Notes: generated by a model from the letters alone, not told the origin. A DNA stretch of 43,544 bases from an uncultured Clostridia bacterium (GCA_937890525.1 CALADI010000031.1:1-43544), one strand, 5' to 3'; positions 15,712 through 24,129 are shown, counted from the first letter of the stretch. Made by a program: numbers and translations.

Positions 15712-15800
15712 GGAGAGATGTCCGAGGGGTTTAAGGAGCTAGTCTTGAAAACTAGTGATCCCGCAAGGGACCGTGGGTTCGAATCCCACTCTCTCCGCCA
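15712..15800 (+). tRNA. tRNA-Ser (anticodon TGA)
   Basis: Acceptor strands GGAGAGA and TCTCTCC pair perfectly. The anticodon arm CTAGT-CTTGAAA-ACTAG gives TGA at 15746-15748. A long variable arm (GATCCCGCAAGGGACC), the T-arm GTGGGTTCGAATCCCAC and an encoded CCA (15798-15800) are present. Confidence 0.97.
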
Positions 15801-15838
15801 AACCGGAGCAAGCAAATCGCTTGCTCCGGTTTATTTTT
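15800..15838 (+). terminator. Terminator after tRNA-Ser(TGA)
   Basis: A 14-bp perfect stem, AAACCGGAGCAAGC with GCTTGCTCCGGTTT, has a 5-base loop and is followed by ATTTTT. It also lies at the 3' end of the convergent membrane-protein gene. Confidence 0.9.
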
Positions 15839-15841
15839 CGT

Positions 15842-16435
15842 CTATCCTACAGTCCAGAACAGCATCTTGACCACATAGGCTGCGATCAACAGGATGGCAA
15901 GACACATGGCACAGATGACTGCGACGGTCGTTTTGACCCTGTGCCGCTCTTTCAGTGTCAGAACCATCATGGCAAGGACATCAAAGGAAAAGAAGCACTG
16001 GCAGATCCCGCCCAAAACCGCCAACCAGATTGGATGGACGCCGTCTTTGCAGGACTTTACCAGATAAGCGATGGCATAGGGCGCTGAGCCTAATAAAATT
16101 CCGTATCCAAAAATCAAAAATACAACACTTACCAGTCCGAACAACGCCATCAGCGGCAGCGGGAACAGCGCCATCAATGTGACATATACGGTGATGCTCC
16201 CTCCGATGAGGTAGAACGGGATCAGACCGTACTTGATGATCAAGGTGCAGTTCAGCAATGTCTTTCTCGACCACTTTCGCCCGACGGTCAACACTACAAT
16301 CAAATTGACGATCCCCATGATAAAGGGCAGAAGGATGGATAAGATCTGCAATTTGATCGCATTGTCAAAAAATCCAACCAAAAGGAAGAAAGTATAGGAC
16401 ACGACCACATAGAGCACCGGCAGTATATATGTCAT
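15842..16435 (-). CDS. Polytopic membrane protein of unknown function, 197 aa
   Basis: A hydrophobic protein with six likely membrane helices and short connecting loops (for example VGRKWSRKTLL and VKSCKDGVHP). No catalytic motif is apparent and I do not recognise the family. AGGAGG lies 7 bases before the ATG at 16435 (MTYILPVLYV). The frame runs on to 16555 without a ribosome site, so the longer version was rejected. A TATAAT at 16481-16486 on the minus strand may be its -10 box. It sits between tRNA-Ser(TGA) and mobile-element debris, suggesting an accessory gene. Confidence 0.7.
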   Translation of the reverse strand: MTYILPVLYVVVSYTFFLLVGFFDNAIKLQILSILLPFIMGIVNLIVVLTVGRKWSRKTLLNCTLIIKYGLIPFYLIGGSITVYVTLMALFPLPLMALFGLVSVVFLIFGYGILLGSAPYAIAYLVKSCKDGVHPIWLAVLGGICQCFFSFDVLAMMVLTLKERHRVKTTVAVICAMCLAILLIAAYVVKMLFWTVG

Positions 16436-16619
16436 TTTACAACCTCCTGTATGTGTATGTTGATGGGGGTGTACACAGAGATTATAGCATCTGCTTGGTC
16501 TTTCGTCATCCATTATTTCTGCCCAAATAGAGGTTTTTTCGAAAAAGTGTGCCATTCGGCAACCATATATGCTGTGAGAATCTATCTAGATATAGGAAAA
16601 GCACCGAAACCTTTCGGAT

Positions 16620-17312
16620 AATGTTGTAGGCGGCGAACTGCTTTTCCTTCATCCGCGCGAAGTGCGTCACCCGGCGCACTTCCTCCAGTACAACGGCTTT
16701 CAGCTCAAACTCCCGGATGTGATGCGGCGTACAGACGGTCTTGCCCTTTTTGCCGTAGGTGTAGCACTTGAAGTTTTACTCTGTCCGCTTCATCGTGCTG
16801 GCTCTGTGCAACACCAGCGGCTTGCCGCAATCCGCGCAGAACACCATTCCAGAGAAGATATTCGGCTCGTCCATGTGCTTGGGGACACGCTTTTTGTGCT
16901 GACGCACCTCCTGCACGATGTCCCACTGCTCCTGTGTAACGAGGGCTTCGTGGGTGTTCTTCACCACGAACTGCTCACTCTCGGGGCGCTCCACGCGCTG
17001 CTTATTTTTGTAGGAGATCGTAGTGGTGCGAAGCCCAACCGAGTGTCCGAGGTAGACCTTATTGTTCAGAATGCTGGTGACGCTGTTGGAAGACCGCAGG
17101 CAGGGTCTGGTGGTGTCCAGTCCACGGTGGCCTTTTCCGATCTTACAGTAGTAGGCGTTGGACGGGTTCACCACCTGCTCCTTGGTGAGGATGGTGGCGA
17201 CCCGCTTGGGGCCGTTTCCTGCGGCGCAGAGGGGGAAGATACGCTTCACCACAGGTGCGGTGTCCTCGTCCGGAACCAGCGTGTCCGCGTCAATGGTTTG
17301 CAGTCGGTTCAT
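16620..17312 (-). pseudogene. Remnant of a large serine recombinase
   Basis: The minus-strand frame from 17312 encodes the central recombinase domain of Tn4451/TnpX-type large serine recombinases: APVVKRIFPLCAAGNGPKRVA, LDTTRP, VTSILNNKVYLGHSVGL, SYKNK, and the zinc-ribbon start FSGMVFCADCGKPLVLHRA. The N-terminal catalytic resolvase domain with its serine is missing. An in-frame TAA at about 16780 interrupts the zinc ribbon, after which homologous text resumes (NFKCYTYGKKGKTVC, REFELKAVVLEEVRRVTHFAR) and then fades near 16620. It cannot be an active recombinase. An AGAAAGGAG precedes the apparent start, which is probably a chance junction. It documents a past conjugative or mobilisable element at this site. 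Confidence 0.82.
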
Positions 17313-17381
17313 AAAAATTTCTCCTTTCTGAGTTGGAGTGTTTATTTCTTTCAGGCCTGTGCTTGTATCGTAACATGGAGA

Positions 17382-17410
17382 TTGACTTTTGAAAATAGGT
17401 ACTGTATCAT
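17382..17410 (+). promoter_or_regulatory. Predicted promoter of the frameshifted gene at 17464
   Basis: TTGACT (17382-17387) and TATCAT (17405-17410) are spaced by 17 bases, about 50 bases before a well-placed ribosome site. Confidence 0.5.
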
Positions 17411-17463
17411 TTTACTACATACACTATGTTGGGGCGAATGCATTATCTACTGGGAGAGGGCTT

Positions 17464-17792
17464 ATGTCTGTTTTAGGAAAAGACCTGTTTGATTTTCAGC
17501 GTTCGCATACGAACACAAAAGTGGAATTTGGCGCATCCGGCTATTGGGTGGAGATGGTCCCGGAGATGCAGCCTACGGAACTGTGCTGACAGAGATCCTA
17601 AATCAGGATGTCACACCTTTTCAGAAACTGCTGGACAGGTTGAACATGGCTGTCCACGAAAAGAATTATGATGACGCTCCGCGTGCCTATATGGACATGC
17701 AGAAGGGTATGGAGACGCTGCGGGACGATGCGCTGATGGAATATGACAGAGCGAAGAGGAATGTCAGCGCATTGTGGAACAATCATCGATAG
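17464..17792 (+). pseudogene. Frameshifted unknown gene
   Basis: Translation from ATG 17464, after GGGAGAGGG, reads MSVLGKDLFDFQ...GYWVEMVPEM and stops at 17589. A second frame, open across about 17570-17792, continues with coding-like text (YGTVLTEILNQDVTPFQKL, RAYMDMQKGMETLRDDALME). The two most simply join through a single frameshift near 17570 into one soluble, helical protein of roughly 100 residues. I do not recognise the family. Its 3' end runs directly into the TnpB tail at 17773, so the original end has probably been replaced by the insertion element. Either a sequencing error or true decay could explain the frameshift. Confidence 0.45.
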
Positions 17793-17886
17793 AGACCTGA
17801 ACGCAGCTATCAATATCCGCAATGAAGGGCTTGGAACCTTCTATATCGACAGAGTCTCATCAGTCTGGTTACCCGAGAATAAATGA
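17773..17886 (+). pseudogene. C-terminal tail of a TnpB (IS200/IS605 family) nuclease
   Basis: A frame ending at TGA 17884-17886 encodes CGTIIDRDLNAAINIRNEGL. This is the end of the TnpB zinc finger plus the third RuvC motif (DRDxNAA) that closes almost every TnpB. About 37 residues remain; the rest of the gene, including RuvC I and II, is absent. The tail is fused to unrelated sequence on its left and followed by the element's right-end hairpin. TnpB is the RNA-guided nuclease ancestor of Cas12; this copy is dead. Confidence 0.82.
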
Positions 17887-17913
17887 TGGCATTATTTGTT
17901 TGGCTGCCTGATG

Positions 17914-17941
17914 CCTGCGACTTCAGTCGTGGGTTGTTCAC
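17914..17941 (+). mobile_element. IS605-type right-end hairpin (omega-RNA scaffold relic)
   Basis: Twenty-eight bases after the TnpB stop, a 9-bp stem, CCTGCGACT with AGTCGTGGG (two G-U pairs), is followed by TTGTTCAC. This is the classic right end of IS200/IS605-family elements. The corresponding RNA forms the 3' scaffold of the omega-RNA guide, and bases just after about 17941 would have been the guide/target-flank region. Confidence 0.72.
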
Positions 17942-18005
17942 ATGAAAGAGTAAACATGCGAGATTATGCTGCGAGCACATCTCAACCAGAGAAGAAGGTG
18001 AAATC

Positions 18006-19601
18006 ATGAGTGTGACCGTATCCGACCTACTGAAGCTGCCGTCCCTGCAACAGGCTCGCGTTATTGGCGGAGCAGGCGGGCTGAAAAAAGTTGTGTCTTC
18101 GATCTCCGTATTGGAATCTACCGATCCGGGGGTCCTGATCAACGAGGTGTTTCGCCACAACAAATACCCCGGCAGTGAGATCGTTATTACCGGCTTTCTC
18201 AACTGCATCAATGATGTGGAGCGGCAGTGCTCCAATCTGCTGCGGCTCATTGAGGGCGGAGAAGTGGGGATAGTGCTGTATTATGTAGGCGTCTACCTTC
18301 CGCGAGTGGACCGGCGGTTGATTGAGATCGCCGACGCCAATGATTTCGTCCTGATCTGCATGCCGGAGGGCCAGCGGCATCTTCGTTACAGCGACTTGAT
18401 TACCGATGTGACAGAGTGCATTTACAAGGATCGTCTAGTACCGGGCTCCCTTGTATCGGATATTCTTGCACGGATCTCCTCAGCGTCGCACCACCAGCAG
18501 ACAGTGGGGACCGCACTGCAAATGCTGTGCGCAGAGCTGGGATGCTCTGCGGTATTGACTACCCATGAAGGCAACATCCTGAATCTTGCGACCTGGCCCA
18601 GCGGTATGGAGGATACGGTCCGGGAGGGGATAGAACGCTACCTGCCGCTTTCGGCTGAGCAGACCTGCGTGCCCTGTCCCTTCCTTACGGATGCGGAAAT
18701 GTCCTGCATTTCTATCCGCTCAGATCTGGCGCAGCCGCTCCGTCTGGCGCTGATCAAGGTTGGCGCTCCGCTGGGGGCTTCGTTGGTGGAGCAGGCGGCG
18801 GATATCGTGAGAATTTGCATCAATATCTGGGGAAAGCAGCATGGTGCTGTGGCGATTCATGAATTACTGCGGGCAATTTTGCAGGACGAGCCGTTGAAAA
18901 TGCGCCGTCTGGCGGAGATCTTTCATGTGGACATTGCATCTGTTCATGAGCTGTGGATGTTGTGCGGCGTGGATGCAGGAGAAGTGAAACATCGGATTGA
19001 GCAGGATCTGGCCCTGGCCAGACAATGTGCGGATACCGTCGTGGGCGCGATCTATGAAGGGCAGCCGGTCATGTGCCTGAGCACACCACATTCTTTGAGA
19101 GAAACTGAGAGCGCCATCCAAGAGATCCTTTCGTGCGCACTGGAAACCTGTCCGGATGCTGTGGTGGTGCGATGCAGCGGATTGGCCAATACAACAAGCT
19201 GCCGGAGAGCATATTTGTTAACTCTCGACAATTTGGAGGATGCCAAACGCATTTTCCCTCATAAAAAAATGTTCCTGCAAGGGGAGCTGGAGCTGGCGGC
19301 TTCCTGCCGCAAACGCATTGACGAAGGGGAGGCCGCTGCTGTGCGGCGCACCCTGCCGCTGGCAGCTTTACAGACTGACCGGGAATACCACGATCTGCTT
19401 GATACGGCCTGTGTCTTCCTTCTGGACTGCGATGGCAGCGTTACACGGACCGCGGAGATGCTGTTCCTCCATAAGAACACCATCAAGTACCGGCTTCAGA
19501 GAATTGCGGATCTGCTGGGCTACCGCCTTGGAAAAATGCCGGAAACCATCGAGCTTTACCGCAGTGCTGCTGTTTACCGGCTTCTTCATGAGATTCGTTG
19601 A
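18006..19601 (+). CDS. PucR family transcriptional activator
   Basis: 531 residues with the PucR layout. An N-terminal PucR domain (TVSDLLKLPSLQQARVIGGAGGL, SISVLESTDP) is followed by a central GGDEF-like/GAF-like region. A C-terminal helix-turn-helix of the PucR type closes the protein (LLDCDGSVTRTAEMLFLHKNTIKYRLQRI.DLLGYRLG). Members activate purine, allantoin, GABA or related nitrogen-compound catabolic genes in response to pathway metabolites. It stands immediately upstream of a permease-DUF917-HyuA operon on the same strand and almost certainly controls it. GAAGGTGA precedes the ATG. A terminator-like hairpin at 19624-19659 separates it from the permease. Confidence 0.9.
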   Translation: MSVTVSDLLKLPSLQQARVIGGAGGLKKVVSSISVLESTDPGVLINEVFRHNKYPGSEIVITGFLNCINDVERQCSNLLRLIEGGEVGIVLYYVGVYLPRVDRRLIEIADANDFVLICMPEGQRHLRYSDLITDVTECIYKDRLVPGSLVSDILARISSASHHQQTVGTALQMLCAELGCSAVLTTHEGNILNLATWPSGMEDTVREGIERYLPLSAEQTCVPCPFLTDAEMSCISIRSDLAQPLRLALIKVGAPLGASLVEQAADIVRICINIWGKQHGAVAIHELLRAILQDEPLKMRRLAEIFHVDIASVHELWMLCGVDAGEVKHRIEQDLALARQCADTVVGAIYEGQPVMCLSTPHSLRETESAIQEILSCALETCPDAVVVRCSGLANTTSCRRAYLLTLDNLEDAKRIFPHKKMFLQGELELAASCRKRIDEGEAAAVRRTLPLAALQTDREYHDLLDTACVFLLDCDGSVTRTAEMLFLHKNTIKYRLQRIADLLGYRLGKMPETIELYRSAAVYRLLHEIR

Positions 19602-19623
19602 TATTTACAATAAGTGGGACTGT

Positions 19624-19659
19624 GCCGTTTGTCCTTTGGGACAAGCGGCGCGGTCTTTT
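19624..19659 (+). terminator. Probable terminator after the PucR gene
   Basis: The 11-bp stem GCCGTTTGTCC with GGACAAGCGGC (one G-U pair) closes a short loop, and a TTTTTT run follows after five bases. It would uncouple the regulator from the permease operon. Confidence 0.65.
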
Positions 19660-19760
19660 TTCTGCCTATCCGACAGTATTCTTCACTGATTTGAAGTGCT
19701 ATACTTGCCCCATTCTTTAGTTCGGACATAGAATATACCAAGAGAAAGAGGTGTTTTCCC

Positions 19761-21083
19761 ATGCGTGAAAACAACAGCGGCTTCAAAATTAATGAATCAC
19801 AGCGCCAGAGCTGGCTGTCCATTGCGGCAGTCTGGGCGGGCAGCATGATCTGCGTGCCCTGCCTGATGATCGGCGGCGTGCTGGCTGGCGGCGGACTGAG
19901 CCTCGGTCAAATCGTCCTGTCCATCCTGATCGGCTACGGCCTGATCTGTGCCTATATGATCTGCATCGGTATGCAGGCCTGCGATACCGGACTGCCGGTG
20001 TCCGTGATGGCATCCGGTGCGCTGGGCGAAAAGGGCGCACGGTATATCATCAGCACACTTCTTGCAATCGCCTGCGTCGGTTGGTTCGGTATCCAGTCTG
20101 CCACCTGCGGCAGCGCCTTTGCCAGCATGGTGGCCAATATGCTGGGCTCGGAGGCATCCCCGGTATTTGTTTCCATCAGCTCCATCGTCTGGGGCGTCAT
20201 CATGCTGCTGACGGCCTGCGTCGGCTTCAAGGGCCTCAAATGGCTGAACTATATTGCCGTGCCGTTGCTGGTCATCGTCTGTCTGTATGGTCTCATTGCC
20301 GGTATTACCACAAATGACGGCGGCAGCGCCATCGCAAACTATGCGCCTGAGAATTCCTCCGGCATGGTGTTCGGCATCTCTATGGTGGTCGCCTCCTTCG
20401 CTTTGGGCGGCGTGATCTCCGCCGACTACTGCCGCTTTGCCAAGAGCCGTGCGGATGTGGTGAAATCCTCCCTTGTGGGCGTTATTCCCGCAGGACTCTT
20501 TATGCTGCTGACCGGCGCGCTTATGAGCGTTGTGACGGACCAGTACGATATTTCCGCCATCCTCGCCTCTCTGGGCGTACCGTTTGTCGGCCTTGTGGCA
20601 CTGGTGCTGGCAACCTGGACCACCAATGTTACCAACGCCTATTCCGGCGGTCTGGCCCTCAGCAACCTCCTTGGCTTTGACGAGAGCAAGTTCAAGGTCA
20701 CCACAGGTGTGGCCGGCGCCATCGGCACGCTGCTGGCAGCCTTCGGCCTGCTGAATGCCTTCCAGGGCTTCCTGTCCCTCATGTCCGCGCTGATCCCGCC
20801 GCTGGCCGGCGTGCTGATCGCCTCCTACTGGATCGTGGGCAAGGGCAAGCGGGAGAATTTCTCTCCCCTCCCCGGTTTTTCCGCCGTCGGCATCATCTCC
20901 TTTGCCGTGGGCGCTGTGTTTGCCTGCATCACCGGCGGTACCTTCGCCAGCTTCCCCGGTCTGGTAGAGGCGTTGCCGTTTCTGAACTGGCCGTTCTTTG
21001 TTGGCCCGGTCAACGGGATTGTGGTTTCTCTGGTCCTCTATGTGGGTCTCGCGAAGCTGATGCCCGCAAAGCAGACTGCGTAA
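19761..21083 (+). CDS. NCS1 family (cytosine permease-like) transporter
   Basis: 440 residues with about twelve membrane helices. It has the N-terminal NCS1 helix signature (SIAAVWAGSMICVPCLMIGGVLAGG) and an internal GGVISADYCRFAKSRADV segment, which corresponds to the conserved SADYxR region of CodB-type permeases. NCS1 carriers import cytosine, hydantoins, allantoin, uracil or related nitrogen heterocycles with H+ or Na+. Next to a DUF917/HyuA pair, a cyclic imide or amide such as a hydantoin is a reasonable substrate guess, but sequence alone does not decide. AGAGGTG lies 8 bases before the ATG. It is the first gene of a three-gene operon. Confidence 0.9.
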   Translation: MRENNSGFKINESQRQSWLSIAAVWAGSMICVPCLMIGGVLAGGGLSLGQIVLSILIGYGLICAYMICIGMQACDTGLPVSVMASGALGEKGARYIISTLLAIACVGWFGIQSATCGSAFASMVANMLGSEASPVFVSISSIVWGVIMLLTACVGFKGLKWLNYIAVPLLVIVCLYGLIAGITTNDGGSAIANYAPENSSGMVFGISMVVASFALGGVISADYCRFAKSRADVVKSSLVGVIPAGLFMLLTGALMSVVTDQYDISAILASLGVPFVGLVALVLATWTTNVTNAYSGGLALSNLLGFDESKFKVTTGVAGAIGTLLAAFGLLNAFQGFLSLMSALIPPLAGVLIASYWIVGKGKRENFSPLPGFSAVGIISFAVGAVFACITGGTFASFPGLVEALPFLNWPFFVGPVNGIVVSLVLYVGLAKLMPAKQTA

Positions 21084-21158
21084 TATCTGTCGCAGGAGGA
21101 GCGGGGGTCTGCCCGCTTCTCCTGTGCACTGCAATCATAACGAAAGAAGGAAAAGGTC

Positions 21159-22250
21159 ATGCGAAAAATCGGAATCCCTGAGATCGAAGATATTGCCACC
21201 GGCGCGGCGCTGCTGGGCGCCGGCGGCGGCGGTGATCCCTATGTAGGCAAGCTGGTGGCCATCGGCGCCGTACAGGAGTGCGGCCCTGTCACGCTGCTGG
21301 ACCCGGAGGAGGTGCCGGATGATGCCCTTGTTGTCCCCATCGCCATGATGGGCGCGCCGACGGTACTGGCGGAGAAGGCCATCGGCGGCAACGAATACAA
21401 AAAGCTCTTTGATATGGTCTCCAAGTTCTTCGGCAGGGAGATCTACGCCTTTATGCCCATCGAGGCCGGCGGCGTCAACTCCATGCTGCCCATCGCTGCG
21501 GCGGCCCGGCTGAATATGCCGATGGTGGATGTGGACGGCATGGGCCGTGCCTTCCCTGAATTGCAGATGGTGACCTTTACCATCGGCGATATCAAGGCAA
21601 CGCCTATGGCGCTGGTGGACGAGAAGGGCAACAGCTGCATCTTTGAGACCATCACCAACAAGTGGACGGAGGAGCTGGCCCGGTCGGTCACCATGAGCTG
21701 CGGCGCATCGGTCTCCGTGTCTCTTTATCCCATGAGCGGCAAACAGATGAAGGAATTTGGCGTCCACGGCATCGTCACCCGCAGCCAGCAGCTTGGCAAG
21801 GCCATCCGCACCGTCAAGGACTGCGGCGACCAGACGCCGGAGGAGCATTTCCTTGAAATGTCCGAGGGCTTCAAGCTCTTTAAGGGCAAGATCTCGGATG
21901 TGCTGCGGGAGACCCGGGCCGGCTTCAACATCGGCAAGGTCGTGCTGGAGGGCATCGGTGAGTACAAGGGCCATACCGCCTATGTGGAGTTCCAGAATGA
22001 GAACCTGACCGCCACGGTGGACGGCAAGATCCTGGCTACCACCCCCGACCTCATTTCTCTGGTGGATACGGAGACCTATATCCCCGTTACCACAGACGGT
22101 CTCAAGTACGGCAAGCGTGTCATGGTGGTCGGCCTCAAGTGCTTCCACCTGTGGCGGACGGAAAAGGGCATTGAGCTGGTAGGCCCCCGCTATTTCGGCG
22201 TGGACACGGATTACATTCCTCTGGAAGAGCGCTGCAAGGGAGGTAACTGA
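21159..22250 (+). CDS. DUF917 family protein
   Basis: 363 residues, full length for DUF917. It has the N-terminal GAALLGAGGGGDPYVG glycine-rich motif, IEAGGVNSMLPIAAAA, and DVDGMGRAFPELQM. A C-terminal half (about residues 240-330) resembles the accessory domain seen in hydantoinase/oxoprolinase-type proteins. The biochemical activity of DUF917 is not established, but it is repeatedly encoded beside HyuA-like ATPases and NCS1 permeases. The HyuA-type gene starts 2 bases after its stop, indicating coupled translation and probably a stoichiometric complex. An AAAGAAGGAAAAGG stretch precedes the ATG. GC content is high compared with the window's small accessory genes. Confidence 0.9.
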   Translation: MRKIGIPEIEDIATGAALLGAGGGGDPYVGKLVAIGAVQECGPVTLLDPEEVPDDALVVPIAMMGAPTVLAEKAIGGNEYKKLFDMVSKFFGREIYAFMPIEAGGVNSMLPIAAAARLNMPMVDVDGMGRAFPELQMVTFTIGDIKATPMALVDEKGNSCIFETITNKWTEELARSVTMSCGASVSVSLYPMSGKQMKEFGVHGIVTRSQQLGKAIRTVKDCGDQTPEEHFLEMSEGFKLFKGKISDVLRETRAGFNIGKVVLEGIGEYKGHTAYVEFQNENLTATVDGKILATTPDLISLVDTETYIPVTTDGLKYGKRVMVVGLKCFHLWRTEKGIELVGPRYFGVDTDYIPLEERCKGGN

Positions 22251-22252
22251 TC

Positions 22253-23806
22253 ATGTATAAACTCGGAATTGATGTGGGCGGCACCAATACGGATGCCGTC
22301 CTGGTGGACGAGAACCGCGCGGTGGTGGCGGACATCAAGTATCCCACCTCTGCGGATATTTACGACGGTATTCTTGGCGCTATGCGCACGGTGCTGGAGG
22401 TCTCCGGTGTGGATCCCGCACAGATCCATCAGGCAATGCTGGGTACGACCCAGTGCACCAACGCCATTGTGGAGCGCAAGAATCTGGCTCCCATCGGCAT
22501 CCTGCGCATCGGCGCGCCTGCCACCACCGGCATCCGTCCCATGGTGGACTGGTCGGAGGACATTCAGAAGGTGGCTGTGGGCAGCACCATCATCGGAGGC
22601 GGCTTTGAATATGACGGCAAGGAACTGGCCCCGCTGGATACCGCTGCCGCCAAGTTGTTCTTTGAGGAGATGAAGGCAAAGGGCGTGAAGTCCATTGCCA
22701 TTTCCAGTGTGTTCTCCACCGTCCGCAATGACCATGAGGTAGAGGCGGCCAAGCTCTGCCGGGAGATCATGGGCGAGGACATCCATATTTCCATCTCCAG
22801 CGAGATCGGCTCTATGGGCCTGATTGAGCGGGAAAATGCCACGATCCTGAACGCCGCGCTGTGGCAGGTAGCCGAGCGCTTCACCGAGGGCTTTGCCAAG
22901 AGCCTGCGGGATGAGGGCATTGTCAATGCAGATGTGTATCTCAGCCAGAATGACGGCACGCTCATGACCATGGAGCACGCCCGCCGCTATCCAATCCTGA
23001 CGGTCGCCTGCGGCCCCACGAACTCCATTCGCGGTGCCAGCTACCTCTCCTCCTTGAAGGATGCCATCGTGGTAGATGTGGGCGGTACGACCACCGACCT
23101 CGGCGTGATCCAGAACGGCTTCCCCCGGGAATCCAGCGTGGCCGTCACCATTGGCGGTGTGCGCACCAATTTCCGGATGCCGGATGTTATCTCCATCGGT
23201 CTGGGTGGCGGCTCCATCGTGCGTGTCAGGGATGACGGCAACGTGACCGTCGGCCCCGACAGCGTGGGCTATGAGATCACAAAAAAGGCGCTTGTGTTCG
23301 GCGGCGATGTGATGACCGCCACCGATATCGCCGTGCGGCTGGGCATGGTGGAGCTGGGCGACAAGTCCAAGGTGGAAACCATTTCTCAGGAAGTGGCGGA
23401 CAAGGCCATGGCTGCGATCCGCGCACTGGTGGAAGACAGCGTGGACGCCATGAAGGTCTCCAACACGGATGTAGATCTGATCCTTGTGGGCGGCGGCTCC
23501 ATCATCCTGCCGGAGAAGATCAGCGGCGCGGCAACGGTCCTGAAGCCGGAGCACTTCGGCTGCGCCAACGCCATCGGTTCTGCAATTTCCAAGGTGAGTG
23601 GCACCTATGAAAAGCTGATGAACTACGATGAGCTGCCCCGGGAGCAGTCGCTGAAAAAAGCCAAGAAGGAAGCCATTGAGCTGGCTGTGGAGGCTGGCGC
23701 TGTGCGAGATACCGTGGAGATCATTGAAATGGAGGATGTGCCGCTGGCCTATTATCCTGGCAACACCAACCGCGTGAAGATCAAGGCTGCCGGCGATCTG
23801 AGCTAA
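22253..23806 (+). CDS. Hydantoinase/oxoprolinase family protein (HyuA-like)
   Basis: 517 residues. The N-terminal nucleotide-binding motif GIDVGGTNTDAVLVD (residues 5-19) and a second phosphate motif VVDVGGTTTDLGVI near residue 278 mark the ASKHA-type ATPase fold of the hydantoinase A/oxoprolinase group. A third GGGSIILP motif is near residue 415. Relatives couple ATP hydrolysis to opening of five-membered cyclic amides (5-oxoproline, hydantoins). It is shorter than full HyuA (about 680-700 residues), and no HyuB gene is present. The adjoining DUF917 protein may supply the missing partner. The start is 2 bases after the DUF917 stop with GGGAGGTAA as ribosome site. Confidence 0.9.
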   Translation: MYKLGIDVGGTNTDAVLVDENRAVVADIKYPTSADIYDGILGAMRTVLEVSGVDPAQIHQAMLGTTQCTNAIVERKNLAPIGILRIGAPATTGIRPMVDWSEDIQKVAVGSTIIGGGFEYDGKELAPLDTAAAKLFFEEMKAKGVKSIAISSVFSTVRNDHEVEAAKLCREIMGEDIHISISSEIGSMGLIERENATILNAALWQVAERFTEGFAKSLRDEGIVNADVYLSQNDGTLMTMEHARRYPILTVACGPTNSIRGASYLSSLKDAIVVDVGGTTTDLGVIQNGFPRESSVAVTIGGVRTNFRMPDVISIGLGGGSIVRVRDDGNVTVGPDSVGYEITKKALVFGGDVMTATDIAVRLGMVELGDKSKVETISQEVADKAMAAIRALVEDSVDAMKVSNTDVDLILVGGGSIILPEKISGAATVLKPEHFGCANAIGSAISKVSGTYEKLMNYDELPREQSLKKAKKEAIELAVEAGAVRDTVEIIEMEDVPLAYYPGNTNRVKIKAAGDLS

Positions 23807-23829
23807 TAGGAAGCAACCATAAAACCTCC

Positions 23830-24029
23830 ATGCCTTACTGCTCTGATTTTGCTATCATAACTTCAAAACTCTTTTCGTCGGAAGTGTTTTTTGCCAAATC
23901 ACATTTCACAGAGATTTGAGCTCTTTGGGAAAAGAAATCAAAATCAATAGGATGATATGCTGCCGATATTATCTTTTGAGCTGTGAAGATGAGAAACCGC
24001 CAAGGGAAACGACAATTGCCTTTGAATAA
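23830..24029 (+). pseudogene. Decayed coding fragment, unknown
   Basis: ATG 23830 starts a 29-codon frame (MPYCSDFAIITSKLF...) ending at 23919. A shifted frame then continues with coding-like text (SLGKEIKINRMICCRYY, SCEDEKPPRETTIAFE) to TAA 24027-24029. The two look like one gene broken by a frameshift. The composition is more AT-rich than the HyuA operon. No family is recognised. It ends 16 bases before the response-regulator fragment, as if the two once formed an operon. Confidence 0.3.
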
Positions 24030-24045
24030 CGAGGGAGTGAGATAC

Positions 24046-24120
24046 ATGGAACAATTATTGTTTCTTGAGGATGATATCGGTTTGAATCAGGGCTTAGAGC
24101 AATTAAGGGATGCTCAATAA
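24046..24120 (+). pseudogene. N-terminal fragment of an OmpR-type response regulator, 24 aa
   Basis: A good GAGGGAG site and ATG begin MEQLLFLEDDIGLNQGLEQL and stop at 24118-24120. The LEDD acidic pair followed by LN.GL is the start of VanR-like receiver domains; the phospho-acceptor Asp and everything beyond are gone. This is the stub left by a deletion. Confidence 0.65.
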
Positions 24121-24129
24121 CTGTTAAGC

